NCBI GenBank assembly: GCA_910588635.1
Contig: CAJUPW010000011.1
Location: forward strand, 1 to 64,000
DNA: 64,000 bases
From: an uncultured Oscillospiraceae bacterium
Lineage (GTDB): Bacteria; Bacillota; Clostridia; Oscillospirales; Oscillospiraceae
Direction: 5' to 3'
The notes under the pieces were generated by a model. The model saw only the letters and a list, made by a program, of their open reading frames with translations, was not told the origin of the DNA and made no database searches. A program made the translations under genes and the position numbers. This document shows, piece after piece, positions 46,467 to 54,906 of the stretch. Position 1 is the first letter of the stretch. Every line of letters starts with the position of its first letter.

Positions 46467-49061
46467 TTACAGGACTGCCAGTTCTCCGTCCCGGACGTCC
46501 ACGGTCAGGTCCGCGCCCGTCTCCACCTGGTCGGCGATAATCTTCCGCCCGATGAGGGTCTCCACCGTGTGCTGGAGGAAGCGGCGCAGAGGCCGGGCCC
46601 CGTAGACGGGGTCGTAGGCCGCCTCAATGATATGTTCCTTGGCCGCGGGGGTGAGGGTTACGGTGAGCTGCCTGCCGGCCAGCCGCCGGTTCAGCCCCTC
46701 CACCAGCAGGTCAATGATATGGGTGATGTTCTCCTTGGTCAGCGGCTTGTAGAATATGATCTCGTCCACCCGGTTCAAAAACTCTGGACGGAAGGAGCGC
46801 TTGAGCAGCTCGCTCACCTGGTTCCGGGCCGTCTCGCTGACCTCCCCATCGGGACCGATGCCGTCCAGGAGAGCCTGGCTGCCCAGATTGGAGGTGAGGA
46901 TCAGGATGGTGTTTTTAAAGTCCACCGTCCTGCCCTGGCTGTCGGTGATCCGGCCGTCGTCCAGCACCTGAAGCAGCACGTTGAACACATCGGGGTGGGC
47001 CTTCTCCACCTCGTCGAACAGAACCACGGAGTAAGGTTTTCTCCTGACCGCCTCGGTGAGCTGGCCGCCCTCCTCATAGCCCACGTATCCCGGAGGCGCT
47101 CCGAGAAGGCGGGAGACAGAGAATTTTTCCATATACTCACTCATGTCGATGCGCACCAGGTTCTTTTCGCTGTCGAACAGGGCCTCAGCCAGAGTCTTGG
47201 CCAGCTCGGTCTTGCCCACTCCGGTAGGACCCAGGAAGAGGAAGGAGCCGATGGGCTTATCCGGGTCGGCGATGCCCGCCCGGGAGCGGAGGATGGCCTC
47301 GCTGACCAGACGCACGGCCTCGTCCTGACCTACCACCCGGCGGTGGAGGATGTCCTCCAGATGGAGCAGCTTCTCCCGCTCCCCCTCCATCAGCCGGGCC
47401 ACGGGGATACCCGTCCACCGCTCGATGATCCGGGCGATCTCCTCCTCGGTCACCTTGTCCCGAAGGAGAGAGCGCTGCCTGCCCTCGTTGGCTATGGACT
47501 CCTCCGCCTCCAGGGCGCGGCGCAGCTCAGGGATGCGGCCGTACTGTAATTCAGCAGCCTTCTCCAGGTCGTACTCCCGCTGGGCCTTCTCCAGCTCGGC
47601 GCTGGCCGCCTCCAGGTCGGAGCGCAGCCCCTGGACCTTGCCGATGGCCCCCTTCTCGTTGTCCCACTGGGCCTTCTTGGCATTGAAGTCGTCCCGCATG
47701 TCGGACAGCTCCTTCTGTATCTCCGCCAGATGCTCCTGGGACAGCTTGTCGGTCTCCTTTTTCAGGGCGGCCTCCTCAATCTCGTGCTGGATGATCTTCC
47801 GCCGGATGATATCCAGCTCGGTGGGCATGGAGTCCATCTCCGTGCGGATCATGGCGCAAGCCTCGTCCACCAGGTCGATGGCCTTGTCGGGGAGGAAGCG
47901 GTCGGAGATATAGCGGTTGGACAGAGTGGCGGCGGCGATGATGGCCCCGTCGGTGATCTTCACCCCGTGGTACACCTCGTACCGCTCCTTCAGGCCCCGG
48001 AGGATGGCGATGGCGTCCTCCACCGAGGGCTCGTTCACCATGACAGGCTGGAAGCGCCGCTCCAGAGCGGCATCCTTTTCGATATACTGCCGGTACTCGT
48101 TGAGGGTGGTGGCTCCGATGCAGTGCAGCTCTCCCCGGGCCAGCAGAGGCTTTAACAGGTTACCCGCATCCATGCTCCCCTCGGTCTTGCCGGCCCCCAC
48201 GATGGTGTGCAGCTCGTCGATGAAGAGGATGATCCGCCCCTCCGACTTCTTTACCTCGTTGAGGACAGCCTTCAGCCGCTCCTCAAACTCCCCCCGGTAT
48301 TTGGCGCCGGCGATGAGGGCGCCCATGTCCAGGGCGAAGATGGTCTTGTCCTTCAGAGAGCCGGGCACGTCCCCCTTGACAATCCGCTGGGCCAGCCCCT
48401 CCGCGATGGCCGTTTTGCCCACGCCGGGCTCGCCGATGAGGACGGGGTTGTTCTTCGTTTTGCGGCTCAAAATCCGGATGACATTCCGAATTTCGTCGTC
48501 CCGGCCGATCACCGGGTCCAGCTTGTTCTGCCGGGCCCGCTCCACCAGGTCGGAGCCGTACTTTTTCAGGGCGTTGTAGGTCTCCTCCGGGTTGTCGGAG
48601 GTCACCCGCTGGCTCCCCCGTACCTTGGCCAGAGCCCGCATCACCTTCTCCTTGTCCAGGCGGTAGGCGCGGAACAGCTCCTTCAGCGCGGCATTGGGGC
48701 AGGCCAGCAGGCCCAGAAGGATGTGCTCCACCGAAATGTACTCGTCCTTCATGGCCCGGGCCTCCCGCTCGGCGGCCTGAAGGGCCTTGTCCACATCCTG
48801 GGAGACGTAAACCTTGCCCGCCTCACGGCCCGCGCCGGACACCTTGGGCAGCTTCTCAACTTCTGCCTTCACCGCTGCCTCAAGGCTGGGGACAGTAGAC
48901 CCCATGGCGGTGAGGAGCTGGGGGATGAAGCCCTGGTTGTCCCCCGTCAGGGCCAGCAGCAGGTGGGGCTGCTCGATCTGCTGGTTGCCGTGCTCCACGG
49001 CGATATCCTGGGCCCCCTGTATGGCGGCCAGGGATTTTTGGGTAAACTGATTCATGTTCAT
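46467..49061 (-). CDS. clpB: Disaggregase chaperone ClpB
   Basis: An 864-residue Hsp100 ATPase that, with DnaK, pulls proteins from aggregates. Order of parts: N-domain (FTQKSLAAIQGAQDIAVEHG), first AAA+ domain (Walker A GEPGVGKTA, FIDELHTIVGAG), a long middle coiled coil (~400-520) that separates ClpB from ClpA, then the second AAA+ domain (GPTGVGKTELA, APPGYVGYEEGG, VVLFDEVEKAHPD). There is no IGF/ClpP loop. The ATG at 49061 follows AAAGGAGTG. A perfect CIRCE operator and promoter are upstream, so HrcA repression under non-stress conditions is expected. Confidence 0.97.
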   Translation of the reverse strand: MNMNQFTQKSLAAIQGAQDIAVEHGNQQIEQPHLLLALTGDNQGFIPQLLTAMGSTVPSLEAAVKAEVEKLPKVSGAGREAGKVYVSQDVDKALQAAEREARAMKDEYISVEHILLGLLACPNAALKELFRAYRLDKEKVMRALAKVRGSQRVTSDNPEETYNALKKYGSDLVERARQNKLDPVIGRDDEIRNVIRILSRKTKNNPVLIGEPGVGKTAIAEGLAQRIVKGDVPGSLKDKTIFALDMGALIAGAKYRGEFEERLKAVLNEVKKSEGRIILFIDELHTIVGAGKTEGSMDAGNLLKPLLARGELHCIGATTLNEYRQYIEKDAALERRFQPVMVNEPSVEDAIAILRGLKERYEVYHGVKITDGAIIAAATLSNRYISDRFLPDKAIDLVDEACAMIRTEMDSMPTELDIIRRKIIQHEIEEAALKKETDKLSQEHLAEIQKELSDMRDDFNAKKAQWDNEKGAIGKVQGLRSDLEAASAELEKAQREYDLEKAAELQYGRIPELRRALEAEESIANEGRQRSLLRDKVTEEEIARIIERWTGIPVARLMEGEREKLLHLEDILHRRVVGQDEAVRLVSEAILRSRAGIADPDKPIGSFLFLGPTGVGKTELAKTLAEALFDSEKNLVRIDMSEYMEKFSVSRLLGAPPGYVGYEEGGQLTEAVRRKPYSVVLFDEVEKAHPDVFNVLLQVLDDGRITDSQGRTVDFKNTILILTSNLGSQALLDGIGPDGEVSETARNQVSELLKRSFRPEFLNRVDEIIFYKPLTKENITHIIDLLVEGLNRRLAGRQLTVTLTPAAKEHIIEAAYDPVYGARPLRRFLQHTVETLIGRKIIADQVETGADLTVDVRDGELAVL

Positions 49062-49147
49062 AAAAAACACTCCTTTCGGGAACCATCTGCGGTCTGATTG
49101 AAGTATAAGCCGGCCCGCAAGGAAATTCATGAACAATCTATAAATTT

Positions 49148-49174
49148 TTAGCACTCGCACATTTAGAGTGCTAA
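49148..49174 (-). promoter_or_regulatory. CIRCE operator (HrcA site) upstream of clpB
   Basis: TTAGCACTC (49148-49156), 9-bp spacer, GAGTGCTAA (49166-49174): a perfect match to the CIRCE consensus. It lies between the clpB promoter and its ribosome binding site. Confidence 0.96.
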
Positions 49175-49188
49175 AAATTTGTTAAAAG

Positions 49189-49217
49189 AAAATACGGCCT
49201 TTGCCGGCCGCGGGCAA
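49189..49217 (-). promoter_or_regulatory. Promoter of clpB
   Basis: On the minus strand: TTGCCC (49217-49212), 17 bp, TATTTT (49194-49189), just upstream of CIRCE and just downstream of the RNA gene's terminator. Confidence 0.6.
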
Positions 49218-49274
49218 AAAGAAATGACCCTTGACTGTCCGTTTCGTAATCCGTTACAGTCAAGGGTCATTTCT
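49216..49274 (-). terminator. Terminator of the candidate RNA
   Basis: Positions 49220-49238 and 49256-49274 are exact 19-base reverse complements around a 17-base loop. On the minus strand the stem is followed by TTTCTTTTT. Confidence 0.88.
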
Positions 49275-49659
49275 GTTCTGTCTTATTATCTAACATCATA
49301 TGGCTACCTCCGTTTCTATTGGATACGCTCAAGCCGCATTCCCTTCGACAACCCTCCGGTTCTTCCACGACCATCCTTTTTGTTGCCGTTATTACGGCCT
49401 GACTCCTCATATGTGAGGCCCTTTGGTCGGATCGCCTTCCTGCTTGCCGCTTGAGTCTGCCGCCTTGCGCTGACTGAAACCTTCTGTCCTTCCCGGTCGT
49501 GACTTCGGAAACGCTCTGGCTTTTTTCAGGTACTCTGGTAATTTCTCCTTAGCTCCCTCTCAAGGCCGACACTGTTTTACTACAGAATATTTTGACCGGA
49601 CAGCCGGTTTCAGTTGCTGGGGTGTTTACCTGTACATTGGACTCACCCTTCCTTGTTCT
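49216..49659 (-). ncRNA. Candidate structured non-coding RNA of unidentified family (~445 nt)
   Basis: No plausible protein gene exists between clpB and the response regulator. On the minus strand there is a near-consensus promoter at 49694-49666, then about 445 nt rich in purine runs and short hairpins: CCTCA-CATA-TGAGG around 49405-49418, GCCG-TAATAA-CGGC around 49390-49403, CCTT...AAGG around 49543-49565. It ends in a perfect 19-bp terminator with TTTCTTTTT. The hallmark motifs of RNase P RNA, tmRNA, SRP RNA and 6S RNA were not seen. Other large Firmicutes RNAs, such as the raiA motif, OLE or ROOL, are possible, but I cannot assign it. A tiny frame MMLDNKTEQK with a GGAGG is present just before the terminator and is probably not a gene, though it cannot be excluded. 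Confidence 0.65.
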
Positions 49660-49665
49660 GTTTAT

Positions 49666-49694
49666 AATTTACCACACTACTGTGATCTTGTCAA
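49666..49694 (-). promoter_or_regulatory. Promoter of the candidate RNA
   Basis: On the minus strand: TTGACA (49694-49689), 17 bp, TAAATT (49671-49666). Confidence 0.78.
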
Positions 49695-49835
49695 GGATTT
49701 TTGTTCGTTTTATTCAACAAAGATCAAGTCCTGATTTTGACGTTCTGCATAATTCTCAGACCCGGCCTGCAAAAACGGCCCTTGGCGGGCCCTTTCGCCC
49801 GGTCCTCTTGCGCTTCCCGCCCGCAAGGCGTAAAA

Positions 49836-49876
49836 TGTAAGAAATCCGTAAGAGATATCCCTCTTGTTTTGTAAGA
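49836..49876 (+). promoter_or_regulatory. Three TGTAAGA-type direct repeats before the response regulator
   Basis: TGTAAGA at 49836, CGTAAGA at 49847 and TGTAAGA at 49870 are spaced 11 and 23 bp, on one helical face. The last overlaps the spacer of the promoter. OmpR-family regulators typically bind such direct repeats. Confidence 0.45.
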
Positions 49877-49891
49877 AGTTTCTGCTATTCT
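49864..49891 (+). promoter_or_regulatory. Promoter of the two-component system
   Basis: TTGTTT (49864-49869), 16 bp, TATTCT (49886-49891), 31 bp before the response regulator ATG. Confidence 0.6.
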
Positions 49892-49922
49892 GACCACAGC
49901 GAACGAGGAAGGAGCAAACCCA

Positions 49923-50621
49923 ATGAGCCAAGAGACCATTCTGGTAGTGGACGACGACCGGGAGATCGTGGGGGCCATCGCCGCCGCCCTGGAGAAGGAG
50001 GGCTGGCGGGTCCTGCGGGCCTACGACGGCATGGAGGCGCTGGACAAGGCGCTGGACCCCGACCTGCGGCTGATCCTCATGGACGTGATGATGCCCAGGC
50101 TGGACGGGCTGTCCGCCGTGCTGCGCATCCGGGAGCGGCGCAACCTGCCGGTGATCGTGCTGTCCGCCAAGAGCGAGGAGAGCGACAAGGTGCTGGGCCT
50201 GAGCATGGGGGCGGATGACTACGTCACCAAGCCCTTCAGCATGCAGGAGCTCACCGCCCGGGTGCGCAGCCAGCTTCGCCGGTACACCAGCCTGGGGGAC
50301 GTGAACGCCGCCCCCGCCGGGGTCATCGTCAACGGCAGGCTTGCCTACGACCCGGACAGCCGGGTGCTCACCGCCGACGGGGAAACGGTAAAGCTGACCA
50401 ACATTGAGACGGGCATTGTGGACCTGCTCATGCGCAATCTGGGCCGGGTGTTCCCCGCCGAGGAGATATACCGCCGGGTGTGGGGGGAGGAGGCCTGGTC
50501 CTCCGAGAACACGGTGATGGTGCATATCCGGCGCATCCGGGAGAAAATCGAGCTCAATCCTCGTGAGCCGGACTATTTAAAGGTGGTGTGGGGCATTGGA
50601 TACAAAATGGAAAAAAAGTAA
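49923..50621 (+). CDS. OmpR-family response regulator
   Basis: A 232-residue two-component regulator. Receiver domain: acidic pocket VVDDDRE, phospho-acceptor Asp54 in LILMDVMMP, LSAKSEESDKVLGLSMGADDY with the switch residues and KPF. The C-terminal winged helix (residues ~135-230) contains LTNIETGIVDLLMRNLGRVF and NTVMVHIRRIREKIE. It shares 26 nt with the downstream kinase and has GAGGAAGGAG before the ATG. Repeated TGTAAGA boxes upstream may be its own binding site. Confidence 0.95.
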   Translation: MSQETILVVDDDREIVGAIAAALEKEGWRVLRAYDGMEALDKALDPDLRLILMDVMMPRLDGLSAVLRIRERRNLPVIVLSAKSEESDKVLGLSMGADDYVTKPFSMQELTARVRSQLRRYTSLGDVNAAPAGVIVNGRLAYDPDSRVLTADGETVKLTNIETGIVDLLMRNLGRVFPAEEIYRRVWGEEAWSSENTVMVHIRRIREKIELNPREPDYLKVVWGIGYKMEKK

Positions 50622-52935
50622 AGCGTTCTTGGGCTTCGTGGCCTTCCTGCTGGGGGTCTCCCTGCTTCTGGAGGGCGGGCTGTACTTCGGCACGGCGATG
50701 ACCGCCTCCGGGAGCCGGAGATGGATTTCCGACAGCTTCGCGGCGGACTGGCGGGACACTACGGAATTTCAGAGCTTCGTCTCCCGCCGGCTGGAGCGGC
50801 TCATCATGATGGGGGCCGGGGGCTACATCTATGGCGACATCAACGGCTATGACGGGGGCGACTGGGGTCTGAATGACACCAAGGCCCGGTCGGTCCACAA
50901 CGCTATGAAGGAGGACAAAAATGTCCTCTACCGCGTGGAAAAGGAGGGGAAAGTCCTTTACAGCAACTCGGACGCCCTTCAGGTAAATATGAGCTTCTCC
51001 AGCCTTCCGGAAGGCTACAGCTTCCTTTTGCAGTTCGATGGGCAGAAGGTAAAGATCTGGAAGGACGCGAAAGAGCTGGACGTGTACGGTAACGGCTACT
51101 ACCGCTTTGAGAGCATCGACGAGTCCTACCAGTGGTACGTCCCCGGCTACAAAAACTTCACCGTGGACGAGGCGGGCAGCAAGGTGAAGGTGACCATGGC
51201 GGTCATCGACGAGCCGCAGATTTTCATCAAGGGCAACTACGGCAGCTCCGGGTCCAACGAATACAACAAGCTGTACTATATGAAGCGCAACCTGGATACC
51301 TACCGGGCCAACATCATCGGCCATTCGATCCGCTTCGGCGTGGGCATGGGGCTGTTCCTGGTATACGTCTTGCTGCGGAAGGAGAAAAGGCGGGCCGACA
51401 TGGCAGTCGCCCGGGTCACAGGGCATGTCTGGTTTGAGGTCAAGGTGCTGGCGGCCATTCTGCTGGTGTTCTTCTGTATGCCCCGGACGGAGTACCTGGA
51501 GCAGGTCTGGCAGGAGCTGACCTACGCCTACGCGCCCGCTTACTCCTACGGGGGGCCCAGCACGTCCGCCGTCCCCGGTGACATCTCCATGGACTGGGAG
51601 GTACTGGACCAGCTGTCCGGCGAGGAGCGGGACGTCATTCTCCAGGAGTACGGCTATGCCCAGGTCTACTCTATAGAAGAGCAAGGCGGCATCGGCACAG
51701 CGGTGGCCATCCTCAGTGAGAACGGCGGCTGGCTGCTGCGGGAATATCTGGGGGAGCTGGCGGACCACTCCCTGAATCTGCTGGCGGTGTTCTGGGGGCT
51801 GTACCTGCTGATTTTCAATGACTGGCGGTATAATAAGCGCCCCTGGAAACAGGGTGTATTCGGAATGCTGGCCGTTCACGAGCTCAAGTACCCCCTGCAG
51901 AAGCGGCTGAGCCGGATGAACGGCTGGCTGGGGCTGGCGGTGGCGCTGCTGTGGCTGGAGGTGCTGGCCCTCCTGGTGCTCCAGACCGTGGAGGCGTACC
52001 TGCCCACCTGGGCCATCTGGAATCTGCTGGGCCTGCCCTGGCTGCTGGCTTTGTCTGTGTATGTCTGGTGCTTTTGGCGCCAGCGGAAGCTGTGGATCGA
52101 CTTCGGCGCGGTGGCCGACCAGGCCGCGGCCATTCGGGCAGGCAGGCTGGAAGGGGAACTCACCTTACAGGAGGACAGCGACCTGGCCGGTCTGGCCGAC
52201 GACTTGAACCACATCCGTCAGGGCCTGCACCAGGCGGTGGAGGAGCGCACCCACAGCGAGCGGATGAAGGTGGAGCTTGTCACCAACGTATCCCACGACC
52301 TGAAAACGCCCCTGACCTCCATCATCAGCTACACCGAGCTGCTCTCCCAGGAGCCGCTGGAGCCGCCGGCCAGCGAGTATGTCAAAATTATGGGGGAGAA
52401 GGCTCAGCGGCTCAAGTCCATGGTCCAGGACGTGTTCGAGGTGAGCAAGGCGGCCTCGGGACAACTCCCTGTTAAATTGGAGAGGCTTGATTACGCCCGG
52501 TTATTGCGTCAGACCCTGGCCGACATGGCCCAGTCCATTGAAAACAGCGGACTCACCCTCCGCGCCTCCATTTCCGAGGGGGAAGTACCCATCACCGCCG
52601 ACAGCGACCGGATGTACCGGGTGTTCCAGAACCTCATTGGCAACGCCCTGAAATACTCCTTGCCCGGCTCCCGGGTCTACCTGGACCTGACCGTGGAGAA
52701 CGGGACCGCCGCGGCCAGCGTGCGGAATACCTCCGCCGCCGAGCTGAGACCCGGCGCGGACTACACCGCCCGGTTCGTCCGAGGGGACGAGAGCCGCACC
52801 GACGGCGGCTCCGGCCTGGGGCTGTCCATCGCCGAGTCCTTTACCAGGGCCTGCGGCGGGGAGCTGACCATTTCCACTCAGGCCGACCTGTTCACCGCCA
52901 CGGTGACCTTCCCGGTGGCCGAGACGGTCTGCTGA
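50596..52935 (+). CDS. Large membrane sensor histidine kinase
   Basis: A 779-residue kinase, partner of the upstream regulator. One N-terminal membrane helix (~12-33), a ~220-residue outer domain, two helices near 248-262 and 275-293, a second outer loop, then three more helices near 392-410, 440-460 and 470-490. After a HAMP-like region, HisKA has NVSHDLKTPLTS (His near 567), then HATPase motifs NLIGNALKYS and GGSGLGLSIAESF. It starts with TTG at 50596 (MDTKWKKSKAF), 9 bp after AGGTGG, inside the regulator gene; no ATG alternative is acceptable. The unusual two-loop sensor suggests an envelope or ligand signal; the stimulus is unknown. Confidence 0.92.
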   Translation: MDTKWKKSKAFLGFVAFLLGVSLLLEGGLYFGTAMTASGSRRWISDSFAADWRDTTEFQSFVSRRLERLIMMGAGGYIYGDINGYDGGDWGLNDTKARSVHNAMKEDKNVLYRVEKEGKVLYSNSDALQVNMSFSSLPEGYSFLLQFDGQKVKIWKDAKELDVYGNGYYRFESIDESYQWYVPGYKNFTVDEAGSKVKVTMAVIDEPQIFIKGNYGSSGSNEYNKLYYMKRNLDTYRANIIGHSIRFGVGMGLFLVYVLLRKEKRRADMAVARVTGHVWFEVKVLAAILLVFFCMPRTEYLEQVWQELTYAYAPAYSYGGPSTSAVPGDISMDWEVLDQLSGEERDVILQEYGYAQVYSIEEQGGIGTAVAILSENGGWLLREYLGELADHSLNLLAVFWGLYLLIFNDWRYNKRPWKQGVFGMLAVHELKYPLQKRLSRMNGWLGLAVALLWLEVLALLVLQTVEAYLPTWAIWNLLGLPWLLALSVYVWCFWRQRKLWIDFGAVADQAAAIRAGRLEGELTLQEDSDLAGLADDLNHIRQGLHQAVEERTHSERMKVELVTNVSHDLKTPLTSIISYTELLSQEPLEPPASEYVKIMGEKAQRLKSMVQDVFEVSKAASGQLPVKLERLDYARLLRQTLADMAQSIENSGLTLRASISEGEVPITADSDRMYRVFQNLIGNALKYSLPGSRVYLDLTVENGTAAASVRNTSAAELRPGADYTARFVRGDESRTDGGSGLGLSIAESFTRACGGELTISTQADLFTATVTFPVAETVC

Positions 52936-52939
52936 ACGG

Positions 52940-54034
52940 TTATATCTGTGTGTTTTCTCCGCCGGAGGGGAGGACTTCGTAAAGAACCCCTCGGTCAGCC
53001 GGAGATTGTCCCGGAGGAGGCAGAGATTGTTCAGGCGGACATATTTGCGCACCGTGCTGACGCTCGTCTGTGCTGCCGGCTCCGATCCGCTCCATATGAA
53101 CACGTTCCACATCGTCAAAATATTGGAACAGCTGCTCCAGAAAGAATTTCGAGTAATGGGACAGATATCGGTCTTTCATACGAATCAGGGACAGCCTCTG
53201 GGTCAGGGGCTGTCCTTTGTAGTGCAGGGGGAAGATATTGATGTCCTCCGGAATATCCTTCTGCTGGCTGACCAGGCTCATTTGGGAGATAAAGCAGGCG
53301 GCCAGCCGCTGAAAGCATACGGTGGTCCCCACCTGGGTATAGGTGCTGGTAATGTAAGTCCGAGGAGCAATATTGGCAGCCTCAAAGCACTGATTGATTT
53401 GCCGGCCCATGCGGTTATGAAAAATGCAGAAGGGCAGCTCGGCAAAGTCCTTTACATCCGCCCCGTGAATCGCTTTCTCCTTCAAGGCCTGGGCCGCTTC
53501 CCCGCAGCAGCTTTGCAGCAGGGAGTCGGCCACACAGAGGTAAACCTGGTCATCCATCAGCTGGTGGCTGACCAGCTTTGGGTGCTCCTCTCCGTTGAGG
53601 GTGACGGCGAAGTCCAGCGTGCCGTCCAGCACCAGAGGCTCCAGCCGGGCGGTGACCGTGTCGGTAATCCGCAGCTCCACGTTGGGATAGCGGGCCGAAA
53701 ACTCGGGCAGGATTGCAGGCAGGCACATATTCAGCCGCAATGCGCTGGCCCCGAAACGGAGCACGCCCCGCTCCTGCCGGGCGATATCGGACAGGATGTC
53801 CTTCAGGTTTACCTCTTCCTTGTTGATGACGTCGGCGAAGCCCAGCACAAACTCCCCCGCGGTGGTGAGGGAGAGCGCGGGTTTGCGGTGGAGCAGCCTG
53901 GCGCCATAGTAGTCCTCCAGCCGCTGGATGTGGTTGCTTAAAGTCTGCTGAGAGATAAAGAGCCGGTTGGCCGTGCGGGTCATGTGCAGATCTTTGGCCA
54001 GCTCAGAGAAGTAGTACAGGCTGATGAGGTCCAT
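52940..54034 (-). CDS. LysR-family transcriptional regulator
   Basis: A 364-residue LysR protein. N-terminal winged helix: MDLISLYYFSELAKDLHMTR, RLFISQQTLSNHIQRLEDYY. The effector-binding domain has LRFGASALRLNMCLPAILP and MDDQVYLCVADSLLQ. It is ~50 residues longer than usual: a Pro/Gly-rich tail after VERVHMERI looks like a non-conserved read-through extension. It is convergent with the kinase (4 bp apart) and divergent from the RraA gene. LysR regulators commonly activate the divergent gene, so control of the RraA-SLC13-DUF6282 operon is the natural inference. Confidence 0.92.
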   Translation of the reverse strand: MDLISLYYFSELAKDLHMTRTANRLFISQQTLSNHIQRLEDYYGARLLHRKPALSLTTAGEFVLGFADVINKEEVNLKDILSDIARQERGVLRFGASALRLNMCLPAILPEFSARYPNVELRITDTVTARLEPLVLDGTLDFAVTLNGEEHPKLVSHQLMDDQVYLCVADSLLQSCCGEAAQALKEKAIHGADVKDFAELPFCIFHNRMGRQINQCFEAANIAPRTYITSTYTQVGTTVCFQRLAACFISQMSLVSQQKDIPEDINIFPLHYKGQPLTQRLSLIRMKDRYLSHYSKFFLEQLFQYFDDVERVHMERIGAGSTDERQHGAQICPPEQSLPPPGQSPADRGVLYEVLPSGGENTQI

Positions 54035-54047
54035 CCAATTGCCTCCA

Positions 54048-54078
54048 CAAATATTCTTTGTTGAAAACTCAAATATTC
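54048..54078. promoter_or_regulatory. Direct repeat CAAATATTC in the LysR-RraA gap
   Basis: CAAATATTC occurs at 54048-54056 and 54070-54078, exactly 22 bp apart (two helical turns), upstream of the rightward promoter. A possible LysR site. Confidence 0.45.
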
Positions 54079-54083
54079 ACTGT

Positions 54084-54112
54084 TTTACTTTTGGATTGTT
54101 TTATATTACTAT
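54084..54112 (+). promoter_or_regulatory. Promoter of the RraA operon
   Basis: TTTACT (54084-54089), 17 bp, TACTAT (54107-54112), close downstream of the LysR-type repeats. Confidence 0.55.
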
Positions 54113-54174
54113 GAAAACACCAGAAGCGCAAGGCTTTTCAAGCGAGACAAACGAAATTTGAGGAGGAGTTCCCA

Positions 54175-54876
54175 ATGTCCGTCGGAAAGAGAATCTATCT
54201 CAGGCGCGAGATGCCCGACCCCGAGATCATGGCCCAGTTTAAGACTATCCCCGCCTCCAACACCGCCGATGTAATGAACCGCAGCTGCGCCATGAATCCC
54301 CGCATCCACCTGGTAAGCAGCCCCAAGGAGCAGATGATGGTGGGCCCCGCCTACACGGTGAAGGGCCGGGCCGGAGACAACCTGACCCTCCACGCCGCCC
54401 TGAATCTGTGCGGCGAGGGAGACGTGCTGGTGGTCTCCAACGAGGAGGACAACACCCGTGCCCTCATGGGTGAGGTGATGATGGCCTACCTGCGGTACAC
54501 CAAGAAGATCGCGGGCATTATCTTGGACGGCCCTATCCGCGACATCGACGAGATCGGCAAGTGGGACTTCCCTGTCTACTGCACCGGCACCACCCCCGGC
54601 GGCCCCTACAAGGAGGGACCGGGCGAGATCAACGTGCCCATCTCCTGCGGGGGCATCAGCGTCAACCCCGGGGACATCATCCTGGCCGATCCCGACGGCA
54701 TCATCGTGATTCCCCGGCAGGACGCCGCCACCATCCTGGAGGACGCCAAGAAGTTCCAGGCCGCCGACGAGAAAAAGCTGGCCGCCGCCAAGGACGGCAC
54801 CGCCAACCGCTCCTGGGTGGAGAAGGCCCTGGCCGAGAAGGGCTACGAGATCATTGACGACGTGTACCGCCCCTGA
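54175..54876 (+). CDS. RraA-family aldolase / decarboxylase
   Basis: A 233-residue member of the RraA-like group, which includes HMG/CHA aldolases and oxaloacetate decarboxylases. Motifs: NTADVMNRS, the GRAGDNLTLHAALNLC segment, ILDGPIRDIDEI with the substrate-binding Arg/Asp, and DPDGIIVIPRQD. Known enzymes cleave 4-hydroxy-4-methyl-2-oxoglutarate or 4-carboxy-4-hydroxy-2-oxoadipate to pyruvate and a 2-oxoacid; RNase E regulation is not expected in Firmicutes. The exact substrate is unknown. First gene of the operon, with TTGAGGAGGAG upstream. Confidence 0.88.
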   Translation: MSVGKRIYLRREMPDPEIMAQFKTIPASNTADVMNRSCAMNPRIHLVSSPKEQMMVGPAYTVKGRAGDNLTLHAALNLCGEGDVLVVSNEEDNTRALMGEVMMAYLRYTKKIAGIILDGPIRDIDEIGKWDFPVYCTGTTPGGPYKEGPGEINVPISCGGISVNPGDIILADPDGIIVIPRQDAATILEDAKKFQAADEKKLAAAKDGTANRSWVEKALAEKGYEIIDDVYRP

Positions 54877-54906
54877 GGGTAAGACGATAGAAAAGGAGAG
54901 AAAAAT

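Noticed and set aside
49179..49840. Two 82-91 codon plus-strand frames in the clpB-response regulator gap
   Set aside because: No ribosome binding sites, no domain, and they are antisense to the candidate RNA including its terminator.
52700..54034. Plus-strand frame of ~310 codons opposite the LysR gene
   Set aside because: Antisense to a clear LysR protein; no start signals.
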